Shown here: positions 23,593-32,874 of the stretch, piece after piece | Layout: each line of letters starts with the position of its first letter | How positions within the stretch are numbered: the stretch's first letter is position 1 | Source of the DNA: Paracoccaceae bacterium | Lineage (GTDB): Bacteria; Pseudomonadota; Alphaproteobacteria; Rhodobacterales; Rhodobacteraceae | Assembly: GCA_021647745.1 (NCBI GenBank) | Contig: JAKIUB010000014.1 | Span: 1-64,000 of the forward strand | Direction of reading: 5' to 3' | Length of the DNA stretch: 64,000 bases | The notes under the pieces: model-generated | Told to the model about the DNA's origin: nothing | What the model saw: only the letters and a program-made list of their open reading frames with translations | The model's database searches: none | Made by a program: the position numbers and the translations under genes

Positions 23593-25602
23593 GTGCAAAA
23601 ACTGGCGGTCTACACGCTTGGCTTCCTGCAGGTTCCCTATATCCGCAAAATGCTGCGTATTACGGGCTGGCAGGTGCAGCTCGGGCCTTTGGCACCTAAT
23701 GCCGCGGCTGTCGGTGTCTGGGGCAGAAAGCCGCGGGCGCAGCGGGGGATCAAAGCCTCAAGCCGCCGTGGCCTGCCGCTGCTAAGCGTGGAAGACGCTT
23801 TTTTGCGCTCGGTTCACCCCGGACCAAAAAGCGCACCTGCCGGGCTGGTACTGGATAATATCGGCATTTTCTTTGATGCCAGCCAGCCCTCGCGCCTCGA
23901 AAATATCCTGAATTTTGAACCACTGAACGACCCGGCCGAGATCAAGCGCGCGCGCGAGGGCATCGCCTTTTTGCGCCATTACGGGCTATCAAAGTATAAC
24001 CCTGTGCCGCGCGGCAACCAAAACACCCCCGCGCCCGGCTATGTGCTGGTGGTTGACCAAACCCGAGGAGATGCCTCGATCACTTGCGGCATGGCCGCAG
24101 ACCACACATTCGCCACCATGCTGGCCAAGGCTCGCGTGGACCACCCGAAAAAACGTATCGTCATCCGCACCCACCCCGCAGTCGGCCCCCGTGCCAAACA
24201 GGGGCATTTCGGGCTGGCCGATCTGGATGCCCGCACCAGTATTACCAGCCAGCCAATAAACCCGTGGGACCTGCTCGAAGGCGCTTTGGCGGTTTATTGT
24301 GTCACCTCGCAGCTTGGCTTTGAAGCCATATTGGCCGGTCACCGGCCTGTGGTATTCGGCATACCTTTTTATGCCGGATGGGGGCTGAGTGACGACCAGC
24401 AAAGCTGCACGCGCCGCCAGCGCCAGCTTAGTGTCGAGCAGTTGTTTATCGGGGCAATGCTGCGCTATCCGGCATGGGTGGACCTTGCCTCCAGCCAGCC
24501 TTGCAGCTTCGAGAGCGCGGCTTTGGCGCTGCTGGCCCGCGCGCGACATCATTGGCTAAGTGCTACGCCCAGCGTCGCGGTCGGCATGCGCAGCTGGAAG
24601 CGACAACAGATATCAAGGTTTTTATCACGGGCCATTTTCAGCCCGCCGTCACAGGCAGCCAACGCGGCAAAAAAACGCGGCGCGCGGGTGGTTGTCTGGG
24701 CCAATCAGCAGGATCAGGCGCTCAAAACTGCCTGCGCGACCAACAATGTAGCGCTTTGGCGCATGGAAGACGGATTTTTGCGCTCGCGCGGGCTGGGCGC
24801 GGCGCTGACACCGGCCGAATCGGTGGTGCTTGATGATCTTGGCATTTATTACGACCCCACACGCCCTTCACGGCTGGAACGCTTGATCGAGGATTCGGTT
24901 CACCTTCCAGAGGTCGCACTGATCCGCGCACGCCGTCTCATCAAGCAGGTGGTAGCGGAAAATATTACCAAATACAACCTGAAGATAGCCACGCCCGATT
25001 TTTTCATTCCCTCCGGCAGGCAGGTTATTCTCGTTCCCGGACAGGTCGAGGATGACGCCTCTATCCGCCTTGGCGCAGGCGAGGTTTGCACCAATCTAGG
25101 GCTGCTTCAGGCCACTCGCCGCGCCAATCCCGACGCATTTATCATCTATAAACCCCACCCCGATGTCGAAGCAGGGCTGCGGTCGGGCTTGGTGAAAAAC
25201 CCGACCGCACTGGCGGATGTGGTAGCGAATAATGCCCCGATCGTCCCCCTGCTCGATATTGCCGACGAGATCTGGACCATGACCTCCCTCACCGGTTTCG
25301 AGGCCCTGCTGCGGGGGAAAAAAACCACCTGTCTCGGTATGCCGTTTTACGCTGGCTGGGGCCTGACGAACGACCTTTCTCCCCCCTGTCCACGCCGCCA
25401 CGCCCGCCCGGACCTTGCCGCGCTGGCCCATGCGGTATTGATAGATTACCCGCTCTATCTCGACCCGAAAACCGGCAGGGCCTGCACGCCGGAATTACTG
25501 GTAATTCGCTTAAAAAATGGTAAAGGAAAGCGGCACACTCGCCTGAAGTTACTGTCAAAAATACAAGGACGCCTTGCCTCGTTCGCCCACCTGTGGCGCT
25601 AG
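23593..25602 (+). CDS. kpsC: Capsule poly-Kdo linker transferase KpsC
   Basis: Dual-module beta-Kdo transferase that extends the linker begun by KpsS. The 669-residue protein is an internal duplication: EDAFLRSVHPG, VTSQLGFEAILAGHRPVVFG and PFYAGWGLSDD in the N half recur as EDGFLRSRGLG, MTSLTGFEALLRGKKTTCLG and PFYAGWGLTND in the C half, with RTHPAVGP and KPHPDVE as matching sites. GTG start at 23593 with AAAGGA upstream. It ends convergently with xerC, sharing the four bases CTAG as both stop codons. No kpsE, kpsM or kpsT gene is in the window. Confidence 0.93.
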   Translation: MQKLAVYTLGFLQVPYIRKMLRITGWQVQLGPLAPNAAAVGVWGRKPRAQRGIKASSRRGLPLLSVEDAFLRSVHPGPKSAPAGLVLDNIGIFFDASQPSRLENILNFEPLNDPAEIKRAREGIAFLRHYGLSKYNPVPRGNQNTPAPGYVLVVDQTRGDASITCGMAADHTFATMLAKARVDHPKKRIVIRTHPAVGPRAKQGHFGLADLDARTSITSQPINPWDLLEGALAVYCVTSQLGFEAILAGHRPVVFGIPFYAGWGLSDDQQSCTRRQRQLSVEQLFIGAMLRYPAWVDLASSQPCSFESAALALLARARHHWLSATPSVAVGMRSWKRQQISRFLSRAIFSPPSQAANAAKKRGARVVVWANQQDQALKTACATNNVALWRMEDGFLRSRGLGAALTPAESVVLDDLGIYYDPTRPSRLERLIEDSVHLPEVALIRARRLIKQVVAENITKYNLKIATPDFFIPSGRQVILVPGQVEDDASIRLGAGEVCTNLGLLQATRRANPDAFIIYKPHPDVEAGLRSGLVKNPTALADVVANNAPIVPLLDIADEIWTMTSLTGFEALLRGKKTTCLGMPFYAGWGLTNDLSPPCPRRHARPDLAALAHAVLIDYPLYLDPKTGRACTPELLVIRLKNGKGKRHTRLKLLSKIQGRLASFAHLWR

Positions 25603-26519
25603 GGTTTAGCCGCCGGATGGCTGCTGTTATATATCTCCATCAGGCGGGTCTGGTCCAGACTGGTATAAATCTGAGTGCTGGAAAGGGAGGCATGGCCGAG
25701 CAGCTCCTGAATGGTGCGCAAATCTCCGCCCGCCTCCAGCAAGTGGGTGGCAAACGAGTGGCGCAGCGCGTGTGGCGTGGCAGTGGCCGGCAGACCGAGC
25801 TGTCCGCGCAACCCTTCCATCAGCTTTTGAATGGCCCGCGCCCCCAGCCGCTTGCCGCGCACCCCGATAAACAGCGGCCCGTCATCAGCAAGATCGTGGG
25901 GGCAGGCTTTGAGGTAGGCTTCCACCCCTGCCCGCGCGACCGGCAGCACCGGTAATATCCGCTCTTTGTTGCCCTTGCCTATGATCCGCAAAACCTCGGG
26001 TAAGGGGGCGGCAGCACGGTTCAACCCCAGTGCTTCCGATATTCGCATACCGCAACCATAAAGCAGTAATATTACAGCGGTATCGCGCGCAGCCACCCAT
26101 GGCTCTTGATGCTGAATATCAACCTGTGCGAGCATTTCACGAGCATCTCCAGCCGCTACTGGCCGCGGCAAATTTGGCTTTACCCTTGGGCCGCGCATCG
26201 AGGGAACAGCCGCGTTTTCAATCCCTTCCATCTCAAGCAGCCAGCCATAAAACCCCTTCACCGCAGACAGTGCCCGTGCGAGGCTGCGCGCTGATAGCCC
26301 GCGCCCGCGCGCATCGGCCATCCACGCCCGCATATCGCGCACACCGACAGCTCCCAGCGCCGAAAGCCCGACATCACCCCCGTGATAGCGGTTTAAAAAG
26401 CCGAGAAACCCGCTCACATCACGCTGGTATGCCTCTATTGTTTTTGGGCTTTTTCCCTGCACCTGCGCGGCCAAAAGCCAGCGCTGCATCAAATCCAGCG
26501 CTTGCGCCGAGCCGCTCAC
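25599..26519 (-). CDS. xerC: Tyrosine recombinase XerC
   Basis: Site-specific recombinase acting with XerD at dif to resolve chromosome dimers. The 306-residue protein has the N-terminal core-binding domain (LLAAQVQGKSPKTIEAYQRDVSGFLGFL) and the catalytic domain with the Arg in YGCGMRISEALGLN, HALRHSFATHLLEAGGDLRTIQELLGH, and the nucleophile Tyr in SLSSTQIYTSLDQTRL. It follows DUF484 with an ATGA overlap, the usual xerC neighbour. Confidence 0.94.
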   Translation of the reverse strand: MSGSAQALDLMQRWLLAAQVQGKSPKTIEAYQRDVSGFLGFLNRYHGGDVGLSALGAVGVRDMRAWMADARGRGLSARSLARALSAVKGFYGWLLEMEGIENAAVPSMRGPRVKPNLPRPVAAGDAREMLAQVDIQHQEPWVAARDTAVILLLYGCGMRISEALGLNRAAAPLPEVLRIIGKGNKERILPVLPVARAGVEAYLKACPHDLADDGPLFIGVRGKRLGARAIQKLMEGLRGQLGLPATATPHALRHSFATHLLEAGGDLRTIQELLGHASLSSTQIYTSLDQTRLMEIYNSSHPAAKP

Positions 26520-27202
26520 GCCACCCAGCGGCGTAAAATACGCTCAAAAGCCTCGGCGAAAAATGTCAGCAGGTCTACCCCTTGTTCGGGGCTGAAGCGG
26601 TCGGTATTTTCAGAGCCAAAGGCCAGGAGCGCCGGAAGTTGCTTTTGCCCAAGGTCCAGGCGCAGCAATGCTTCGGATTTTACCCGACCGGCAGCGGCAG
26701 TAAACACCTTGGATTTGTTTGGACCAGCCAGGCGCAGCGTAACTTTGCGCAGGGCAATATCACGGCCATTGGTAACGATCTCGCGAATCGCCCCCGGCTC
26801 CAGCGGGGTGATTACCGCATGGGGCAGCTCGTTGCTCTGGGATTTGCGCTCGATGCAAAGCCGCACCATATCAACCCCCAATATATTAGCGACCTCGCTT
26901 TGCAGCACATCAAGAAAGCTCTGGAAATCGCGCGGCTCAAGCACCGAAAGCACGGCGCGCTGCACCTGACTGGTGCCCGCCATATTGTCATAGGCGGCAG
27001 CAATCACACTGGCATGGGTATCTTCCAGCCGTTCCAGCCGCTGCTCCAGCCGCTCCAGAAAGACATTGCGCAGGTCAACCACGCGCTCGCCATTAACCGC
27101 ATCTTGCGCGTGCAAAAGCGCGCGCATCACGTCGCTATCATCCAGCACCACCGAAGGGTCGCTCAGAATATCGGCTTTAAGTTTTTTGATCGCGTCGCTC
27201 AT
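26516..27202 (-). CDS. DUF484 family protein
   Basis: A 228-residue protein with an N-terminal coiled-coil region (residues about 40-65, NVFLERLEQRLERLEDTHASV) and a GAF-like C-terminal domain (about 75-228, with LSVLEPRDFQSFLDVLQSEVANILGVD and LPALLAFGSENTDRFSPEQGVDLLTFFAEAFERIL). The family is found next to xerC in many proteobacteria; its role is unknown. Overlaps xerC by 4 bases and lies 25 bases after fsa, forming an fsa-DUF484-xerC operon. Confidence 0.9.
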   Translation of the reverse strand: MSDAIKKLKADILSDPSVVLDDSDVMRALLHAQDAVNGERVVDLRNVFLERLEQRLERLEDTHASVIAAAYDNMAGTSQVQRAVLSVLEPRDFQSFLDVLQSEVANILGVDMVRLCIERKSQSNELPHAVITPLEPGAIREIVTNGRDIALRKVTLRLAGPNKSKVFTAAAGRVKSEALLRLDLGQKQLPALLAFGSENTDRFSPEQGVDLLTFFAEAFERILRRWVA

Positions 27203-27227
27203 CTTGTCCTCGAATAAGCTAGGGGCC

Positions 27228-27881
27228 TCAAAGAATCTGCTGGCCGGTTTTGGCCCAGTCGGCCATAAAGGCTTTCAGGCCCTTTTCTGTCAGCGGGTGG
27301 TCGGCGAGCTTTTTCAGCACCTCCGGCGGGGCGGTCACCACATCGGCACCGATCAGCGCTGATTGGGTCACATGGTTAACCGTGCGCACCGAGGCCACGA
27401 GAATCTCGGTTTTGAACAGGTAATTGTCATAGATGGTACGAATTTCGTCAATCAGGTCCATACCGTCGAGGTTTATATCATCGAGCCGTCCCACGAAGGG
27501 CGAAATAAATGTTGCGCCAGCCTTGGCGGCCAGCAATGCTTGGTTGGCAGAAAAGCACAGCGTAACATTAACCATGGTGCCTTCGTCCGACAGGGTTTTG
27601 CAGGCCTTTAGCCCTGCCCATGTCAGCGGCACTTTTACTGCGATGTTTTCGGCGATTTTTGCAAGCTTGCGGCCCTCGGCTATCATGTCTTCGGCACCGG
27701 TTGCCACCACTTCGGCACTAACCGGCCCATCAACCAGCGCGCAGATCTCTTTGGTCACCTCGAGTATATCGCGCCCCGATTTCAGGATCAGCGAAGGGTT
27801 GGTAGTAACCCCGTCAACCATGCCGGTTTCATTCAGCTCCGCAATGGCGTCAATATCCGCGGTATCTACAAAAAATTTCAT
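27228..27881 (-). CDS. fsa: Fructose-6-phosphate aldolase / small transaldolase
   Basis: A 217-residue class I aldolase of the TalC/FSA (small transaldolase) type, cytoplasmic, acting in pentose phosphate metabolism. MKFFVDTADIDAIAELNETGMVDGVTTNPSL is the family N-terminus and the Schiff-base lysine is in NIAVKVPLTWAGLKACK (Lys83). I use the ATG at 27881 (AGG just upstream), matching the usual N-terminus; one at 27890 is possible. Transaldolase versus fructose-6-phosphate aldolase activity cannot be told apart here. Divergent from priA. Confidence 0.93.
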   Translation of the reverse strand: MKFFVDTADIDAIAELNETGMVDGVTTNPSLILKSGRDILEVTKEICALVDGPVSAEVVATGAEDMIAEGRKLAKIAENIAVKVPLTWAGLKACKTLSDEGTMVNVTLCFSANQALLAAKAGATFISPFVGRLDDINLDGMDLIDEIRTIYDNYLFKTEILVASVRTVNHVTQSALIGADVVTAPPEVLKKLADHPLTEKGLKAFMADWAKTGQQIL

Positions 27882-27962
27882 GCCTGTCATCCGTTTATTA
27901 TGCGCTCCCCGCGAGCGGTTTCGCTATACCATATCCCAAGGATTCGGTGGATGGAAGCCAAC

Positions 27963-30155
27963 ATGACACAGCCAGAGGATTTTAATGAAGGAGAAGCGGT
28001 GGCCGTACTGACCACCGAGCCGGTAGAGCGCCTGCTTGATTATCTTGCACCAACGGGCGGGGTCAGCATCGGGAGACTTGTCAAGGTGCCGCTGGGACCA
28101 AGGCAGGTGATCGGGGTGGTTTGGGGAAAAGGCACAGGGTTTGCGCCGGAAAAGCTGCGCAAAATCAGTACAGTCTCCGACGCGCCGGCCATTACCGGCG
28201 AAATGCTTGATTTCATCAAAAGGGTGGCAGATTATAATGTTGCGCCGCTAAGCGCGGTATTGCGCCTCGCCACCCGCGCGCCGGGCCTGCTGGACCCGCC
28301 CGCCAAGCGCAAGCTCGTATCCCTCAGCGGATTAATACCGGCCAAGCAAACCGCCGCACGCAAAAAGGTGATAGCATTTTTGCAAGCCGGGGGCGGGCGG
28401 CCTTTTGCGCCCGTCGAGCTGGCTCAATTTGCCGGTGTGTCGCAAGGGGTGGTTACCGGCCTGATAAAACAAGGGGTGCTTTTGGTAGAGGATGCCCCGA
28501 GAGACCTGCCCTACCCCAGGCTTGACCCCGCCCATAAAGGCAAAGCGCTTTCCGCACTGCAAAGCAAAGCCGCCAAAGCCCTGCGAAAATCCGTGCAGAG
28601 CCGGACCTATCATACCACCTTGTTAAAGGGGGTTACCGGCTCTGGCAAAACCGAGGTGTACCTAGAGGCTGTGGCCGAGGTGTTAACGCAAGGCCGCCAA
28701 GGGCTGGTGCTCTTGCCCGAAATTGCCCTGACGGTGGATTTTATTGCCCGACTGGAGGCACGCTTTGGCGCGCGCCCCGCCGAATGGCACTCGGGCGCGA
28801 CCATGTCCGAGCGCCGCCGCTGCTGGCGGGCGGTGGCTATGGGCGAGGCGCAGCTGGTGGTCGGGGCGCGCTCGGCGCTGTTTTTGCCCTTTTTCGACCT
28901 TGGGCTGATTGTGGTTGATGAGGAACATGACGGCTCCTACAAACAAGAAGAAGGGGTATATTATCATGCCCGTGATATGGCGGTGCTGCGCGCCTCGATC
29001 AGCGGTGCCGGTGTGATACTGGCCACTGCCACCCCGAGCCTGGAGACATGGGCCAATGCCGAGGCCGGCAAATATATCCGCCTCGATCTGCCCGAGCGCT
29101 TTGGCACTGCCAAGCTGCCCGAAATGGCGGCAATAGATATGCGCAGCGAGAAAATGCAGCCCAACCAGTGGATATCCCCCACCCTGCGCGAGGAGATGCG
29201 CAAGGTTTATGGCGAGGGTAGCCAGTCTTTACTGTTTCTCAACCGGCGCGGCTATGCGCCGCTAACCCTGTGCCGCGCTTGCGGCGAGCAGGTCGGCTGC
29301 GAAAGCTGCGATGCCCGCATGGTCGAGCACAAGTTTCAAAACCGGCTGGTCTGCCACCAGTGCGGCGCCACAAAACCTATCCCCGATACCTGCCCCTCTT
29401 GCGAGGTCAGCGGCAAAATGACCGCGCTGGGACCAGGGGTGGAGCGCATAGCCGAAGAGGTGGCAGAGGTCTTTCCCGATGCGCGGGTGGAGATACTTTC
29501 GTCTGATCTGTCGGATTCAGCCCGCGGGCTGAAAGAGCGAATAGAGGCGATTGCGGCGGGCAAGGCCGATATTATCATCGGCACGCAGATGGTAGCCAAA
29601 GGCCATAACTTTCCGCACCTGACGCTGGTCGGGGTGATAGATGCCGACCTCGGCCTGCAAGGCGGAGATTTGCGGGCAGCAGAAAAAAGCTTTCAGCTCA
29701 TCCGGCAGGTGGCAGGGCGAGCCGGCAGGGCCGAAAAACCGGGCCGCGCACTGCTGCAAAGCTTTCAGCCCGGCCACCCTGTGATCGAGGCGATCCTGTC
29801 TGGCGACGAGGAGGCCTTTTGGCAGACCGAAGCAAAGGCGCGGCTCGAGGCCGGCATGCCCCCCTATGGCCGGCTTGCGGGGGTGATTATTTCCAGCCCG
29901 AAACAGGCGGATGCATTTGATATAGCAAACCGGTTGGCGCGAAATGCCCGGCCATTGCTGAATATCGGCGCCCGGGTTTTTGGCCCTGCCGCCGCCCCCA
30001 TTGCCAAGGTGCGCGACCACTACCGTGTGCGCCTGCTGGTAAAAGCCGCCAAAGGTGCGCCGCTACAGCGGGCATTGCGCCTATGGGTGCGCCCGCTCAA
30101 ACGCCCGCCAAACCTGCGCATCCGACTGGATATCGACCCGCAAACCTTCTTTTAA
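27963..30155 (+). CDS. priA: Primosomal replication-restart helicase PriA
   Basis: 3'-to-5' helicase that reloads the replisome at stalled forks. About 730 residues: N-terminal 3'BD domain (VAVLTTEPVERLLDYLAPTGG), helicase core with Walker A GVTGSGKTEV and the DEEH box (IVVDEEHDGSYKQ), zinc-binding insertion (CRACGEQVGCESCDAR and CHQCGATKPIPDTCPSC), and QVAGRAGRAEKPGR. The ATG at 27963 has GGAAG upstream; an ATG at 27951 (MEANMTQ) is almost equally good. Divergent from fsa; 81 bases between them. Confidence 0.95.
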   Translation: MTQPEDFNEGEAVAVLTTEPVERLLDYLAPTGGVSIGRLVKVPLGPRQVIGVVWGKGTGFAPEKLRKISTVSDAPAITGEMLDFIKRVADYNVAPLSAVLRLATRAPGLLDPPAKRKLVSLSGLIPAKQTAARKKVIAFLQAGGGRPFAPVELAQFAGVSQGVVTGLIKQGVLLVEDAPRDLPYPRLDPAHKGKALSALQSKAAKALRKSVQSRTYHTTLLKGVTGSGKTEVYLEAVAEVLTQGRQGLVLLPEIALTVDFIARLEARFGARPAEWHSGATMSERRRCWRAVAMGEAQLVVGARSALFLPFFDLGLIVVDEEHDGSYKQEEGVYYHARDMAVLRASISGAGVILATATPSLETWANAEAGKYIRLDLPERFGTAKLPEMAAIDMRSEKMQPNQWISPTLREEMRKVYGEGSQSLLFLNRRGYAPLTLCRACGEQVGCESCDARMVEHKFQNRLVCHQCGATKPIPDTCPSCEVSGKMTALGPGVERIAEEVAEVFPDARVEILSSDLSDSARGLKERIEAIAAGKADIIIGTQMVAKGHNFPHLTLVGVIDADLGLQGGDLRAAEKSFQLIRQVAGRAGRAEKPGRALLQSFQPGHPVIEAILSGDEEAFWQTEAKARLEAGMPPYGRLAGVIISSPKQADAFDIANRLARNARPLLNIGARVFGPAAAPIAKVRDHYRVRLLVKAAKGAPLQRALRLWVRPLKRPPNLRIRLDIDPQTFF

Positions 30156-30249
30156 AGCCCTCTCCGAGAAAAATTCGCCATGTTGGGTGCCGCTTTCTGG
30201 CCAATGGCTGAAAACAACGCTAAGACTTGAGGAAAACCCGAGGAACCAC

Positions 30250-31347
30250 ATGAGCCGCCACCCCGATATCATCCCCCAGCCCGGAATTCTGGGCATTACC
30301 CCCTATGTTGCCGGTAAAACCACCGCCAAGGGTGGCAACCGTGTGACCAAGCTATCAAGCAACGAAAACCCGCTCGGCCCCAGCCCCTTGGCCAAGGCCG
30401 CCTATATCGAGGCCGCCGCCGCGCTGGAGCTTTATCCAAGCGCGGAGCACGCCGCCCTGCGTGCTGCCATTGCCGAAGTGCACGGGCTGGAGGCCAACCG
30501 CATTATCTGCGGGGCCGGCTCTGACGAGATCATCGCCTTTTTGTGTAACACCTATGCCGGTCCGGGCGACGAGGTGCTTTATACCGAACACGGGTTTTCG
30601 ATGTATGCGATATCGGCACGGGCGGCAGGGGCCACGCCGGTCACGGCCCCCGAGCAAAACCGCAAAGCCGATATAGACGCACTTCTGGCCGCCTGCACAA
30701 ATCGCACAAGGCTGGTGTTTTTGGCCAACCCCAACAACCCGACCGGCACGATGGTGGCTGAATCAGAGATCAACCGCCTTGCCGAGGGCCTGCCACCACA
30801 GGCGCTGCTGGTGCTTGATGGTGCCTATGCCGAGTTTATCGAGGGATTTGGCGGCCATGCCGCGCTGGTTGAAGCTTGCGATAATGTAGTGATGACCCGC
30901 ACCTTTTCAAAAATATACGGGCTGGGCGGGGCGCGTATTGGTTGGGGCTATGGCCCGGCGCATGTGATCGACGCCCTCAACCGTGTGCGCGGGCCTTTTA
31001 ATGTGAGCGCAGCCGCGCTGGCCGCCGCAGAGGCCGCTGTAAAGGACGAAACCTATACCATCCGCTGTCGCGATGAAAACAGCAAATGGCGGGCGTGGCT
31101 GCGTGAAGCCTTGGCCAAAGCCGGCATTCCATCTGACGAGAGCCATACCAATTTCATCCTCGCCCGCTTTGCCGACACCCCCACCGCCAATGCCGCCGAC
31201 GCCTATTTGCAAAACCGCGGGTTGGTGGTACGCAATGTAGCTGGCTATGGGCTGGCTGATTGCCTGCGCATCACCATCGGCGACGAAATCGCCTGCCGCG
31301 CCGTGGCTGCAACCCTGACCGACTTCATGAAAGGTGCTCGCGCATGA
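30250..31347 (+). CDS. hisC: Histidinol-phosphate aminotransferase
   Basis: PLP-dependent transaminase (class I/II fold) acting in histidine synthesis, possibly also on aromatic keto acids given its neighbour. The 365-residue protein has SSNENPLGPSPLAK, NPNNPTGTMV, and the PLP lysine in TRTFSKIYGLGGARIGW (Lys221). GAGGA precedes the ATG at 30250; an in-frame ATG far upstream would overlap priA and is rejected. It overlaps the following dehydrogenase gene by ATGA, so the pair may jointly serve tyrosine/phenylalanine synthesis. Confidence 0.93.
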   Translation: MSRHPDIIPQPGILGITPYVAGKTTAKGGNRVTKLSSNENPLGPSPLAKAAYIEAAAALELYPSAEHAALRAAIAEVHGLEANRIICGAGSDEIIAFLCNTYAGPGDEVLYTEHGFSMYAISARAAGATPVTAPEQNRKADIDALLAACTNRTRLVFLANPNNPTGTMVAESEINRLAEGLPPQALLVLDGAYAEFIEGFGGHAALVEACDNVVMTRTFSKIYGLGGARIGWGYGPAHVIDALNRVRGPFNVSAAALAAAEAAVKDETYTIRCRDENSKWRAWLREALAKAGIPSDESHTNFILARFADTPTANAADAYLQNRGLVVRNVAGYGLADCLRITIGDEIACRAVAATLTDFMKGARA

Positions 31348-32261
31348 GCCAGTATAAACACGTTGCCCTGATCGGGCTGGGCCTGCTGGCCAGCTCTATC
31401 AGCCTTGCCATGCGCCGCGCCGGCATGAAAGCCCGCATCACCGGCACCGCCCGCTCGAAAGCCACCCGCGACACCGCGCTGAAACTCGGGCTGGTAGATG
31501 CGGTATTTGACACCGCCGCCGAGGCCGTAAAGGGTGCTGATCTGGTGATCCTCTGTGTGCCGGTCGGGGTGATGGGAGCCATTGCCGAAGAGATCGCGCC
31601 ATATCTGACCGAAGGTTGCACGGTTACCGATGTTGGCTCGGTCAAGCGCGCCGTGGTCGAGGCCGTTAACCCGCATATGCCGGATGGCGTGCATTTCATC
31701 CCCTCCCATCCGATGGCTGGCACCGAAAAATCCGGCCCCGAAGCCGGCTTTGCTTCGCTGTTTGACAATCGCTGGTGCTTGATGACCCCGCTCGAGAGCA
31801 ATGACCACGCCACCGTCGAGCGCCTAAAAGTATTCTGGGGCGCGCTCGGCGCCAATGTCGAAATGATGGAGATTGACCACCATGATCTGGTGGCCAGCGT
31901 TATCTCGCACACACCGCATCTGATCGCCTATACCATGGTCGGGGTGGCGGACGGCATGAACCGGGTGGCCAAAACCGAGGTGGTTAACTATTCCGCCGCC
32001 GGTTTTCGTGATTTCACCCGCATCGCCGCCTCTGACCCGACCATGTGGCGCGATGTATTTCTGAATAATAAAGACGCCACACTAGAGGTGCTTGGCCGCT
32101 TCACCGAAGAGCTTTTGGCCCTGCAACGCGCTATCCGGTTGGGGGATGGCGACTTTTTGTTTGATTATTTCACCCGCACGCGGGATATCCGGCGTAGTAT
32201 TATCGACGCGGGCCAAGACACCAACGCCCCCGATTTTGGTCGAAACAAAGAGGAAAGCTGA
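31344..32261 (+). CDS. Prephenate/arogenate dehydrogenase
   Basis: NAD(P)-dependent oxidative decarboxylation of prephenate or arogenate toward tyrosine. The 305-residue protein has an N-terminal Rossmann motif (VALIGLGLLASSISLAMRR), HFIPSHPMAGTEKSGPEAG (TyrA signature) and the helical C-domain with SHTPHLIAYTMV and FRDFTRIAASDPTMWRDVFL. The ATG at 31344 overlaps the hisC stop. Whether it prefers prephenate or arogenate cannot be decided. The extensin-like gene begins 1 base after its stop. Confidence 0.92.
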   Translation: MSQYKHVALIGLGLLASSISLAMRRAGMKARITGTARSKATRDTALKLGLVDAVFDTAAEAVKGADLVILCVPVGVMGAIAEEIAPYLTEGCTVTDVGSVKRAVVEAVNPHMPDGVHFIPSHPMAGTEKSGPEAGFASLFDNRWCLMTPLESNDHATVERLKVFWGALGANVEMMEIDHHDLVASVISHTPHLIAYTMVGVADGMNRVAKTEVVNYSAAGFRDFTRIAASDPTMWRDVFLNNKDATLEVLGRFTEELLALQRAIRLGDGDFLFDYFTRTRDIRRSIIDAGQDTNAPDFGRNKEES

Positions 32262-32262
32262 C

Positions 32263-32874
32263 ATGTATAAATCCGTCATCCTGTTTGCGCTCATACTATC
32301 CGCCTGCACCCGCAGCGGCGCGCCGGACCTCTCTGCCTATAGCGCCGGGCACAGTACCCGCCTTTGCGGCAACCCTGCCCTGCTGGGCGAAAAGCTCGAT
32401 GATATCGCGCAAGGCCAGTGCCGCATCGACAACCCTGTCGCTGTGCATGTGGTTGCCGGTGTTACCCTGTCCACCCCCGCAACGCTGAATTGCGATACAG
32501 CCAATACCCTCGCGGACTGGGTCGAAAACGATGCCCAGCAAGCGGTGAAAAAACTGCGCAGCCGGATTAGCAGCATGCGGGTTCTGGCCTCCTATGCCTG
32601 CCGCACCCGCAATAGCCGACCCGGGGCGCGGCTTTCCGAGCATGCGCTTGGCAATGCGATAGACTTGGGCTCTTTCACGCTGGAAAACGGCATCGTGCTG
32701 AGCATCAAGGATGACTGGCGTCGGCGCAACAAAGAGGGAAAAGCCATCCGTGCGCTGGTAGATAGCGCCTGCGGCCCTTTTGGCACCGTGCTCAGCCCTG
32801 ATTCTGACCGGTTCCACCAAGATAACCTGCATCTTGATACCGCCTCCTACCGCTCCGGTGCCTATTGCCCCTAG
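32263..32874 (+). CDS. Extensin-like domain lipoprotein
   Basis: A 203-residue predicted lipoprotein: signal MYKSVILFALILSAC with lipobox Cys15, then an extensin-like C-terminal domain (ARLSEHALGNAIDLGSFTLENGIVLS; DSDRFHQDNLHLDTASYRSGAYCP). The Ser-x-His-x4-Gly-x-Ala-x-Asp and C-terminal His pattern recalls D-alanyl-D-alanine carboxypeptidase/M15-like folds, so cell-wall binding or cleavage is possible but unproven. GAGGA lies ahead of the ATG at 32263. Its TAG stop shares the bases CTAG with the convergent MFS gene. Confidence 0.88.
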   Translation: MYKSVILFALILSACTRSGAPDLSAYSAGHSTRLCGNPALLGEKLDDIAQGQCRIDNPVAVHVVAGVTLSTPATLNCDTANTLADWVENDAQQAVKKLRSRISSMRVLASYACRTRNSRPGARLSEHALGNAIDLGSFTLENGIVLSIKDDWRRRNKEGKAIRALVDSACGPFGTVLSPDSDRFHQDNLHLDTASYRSGAYCP

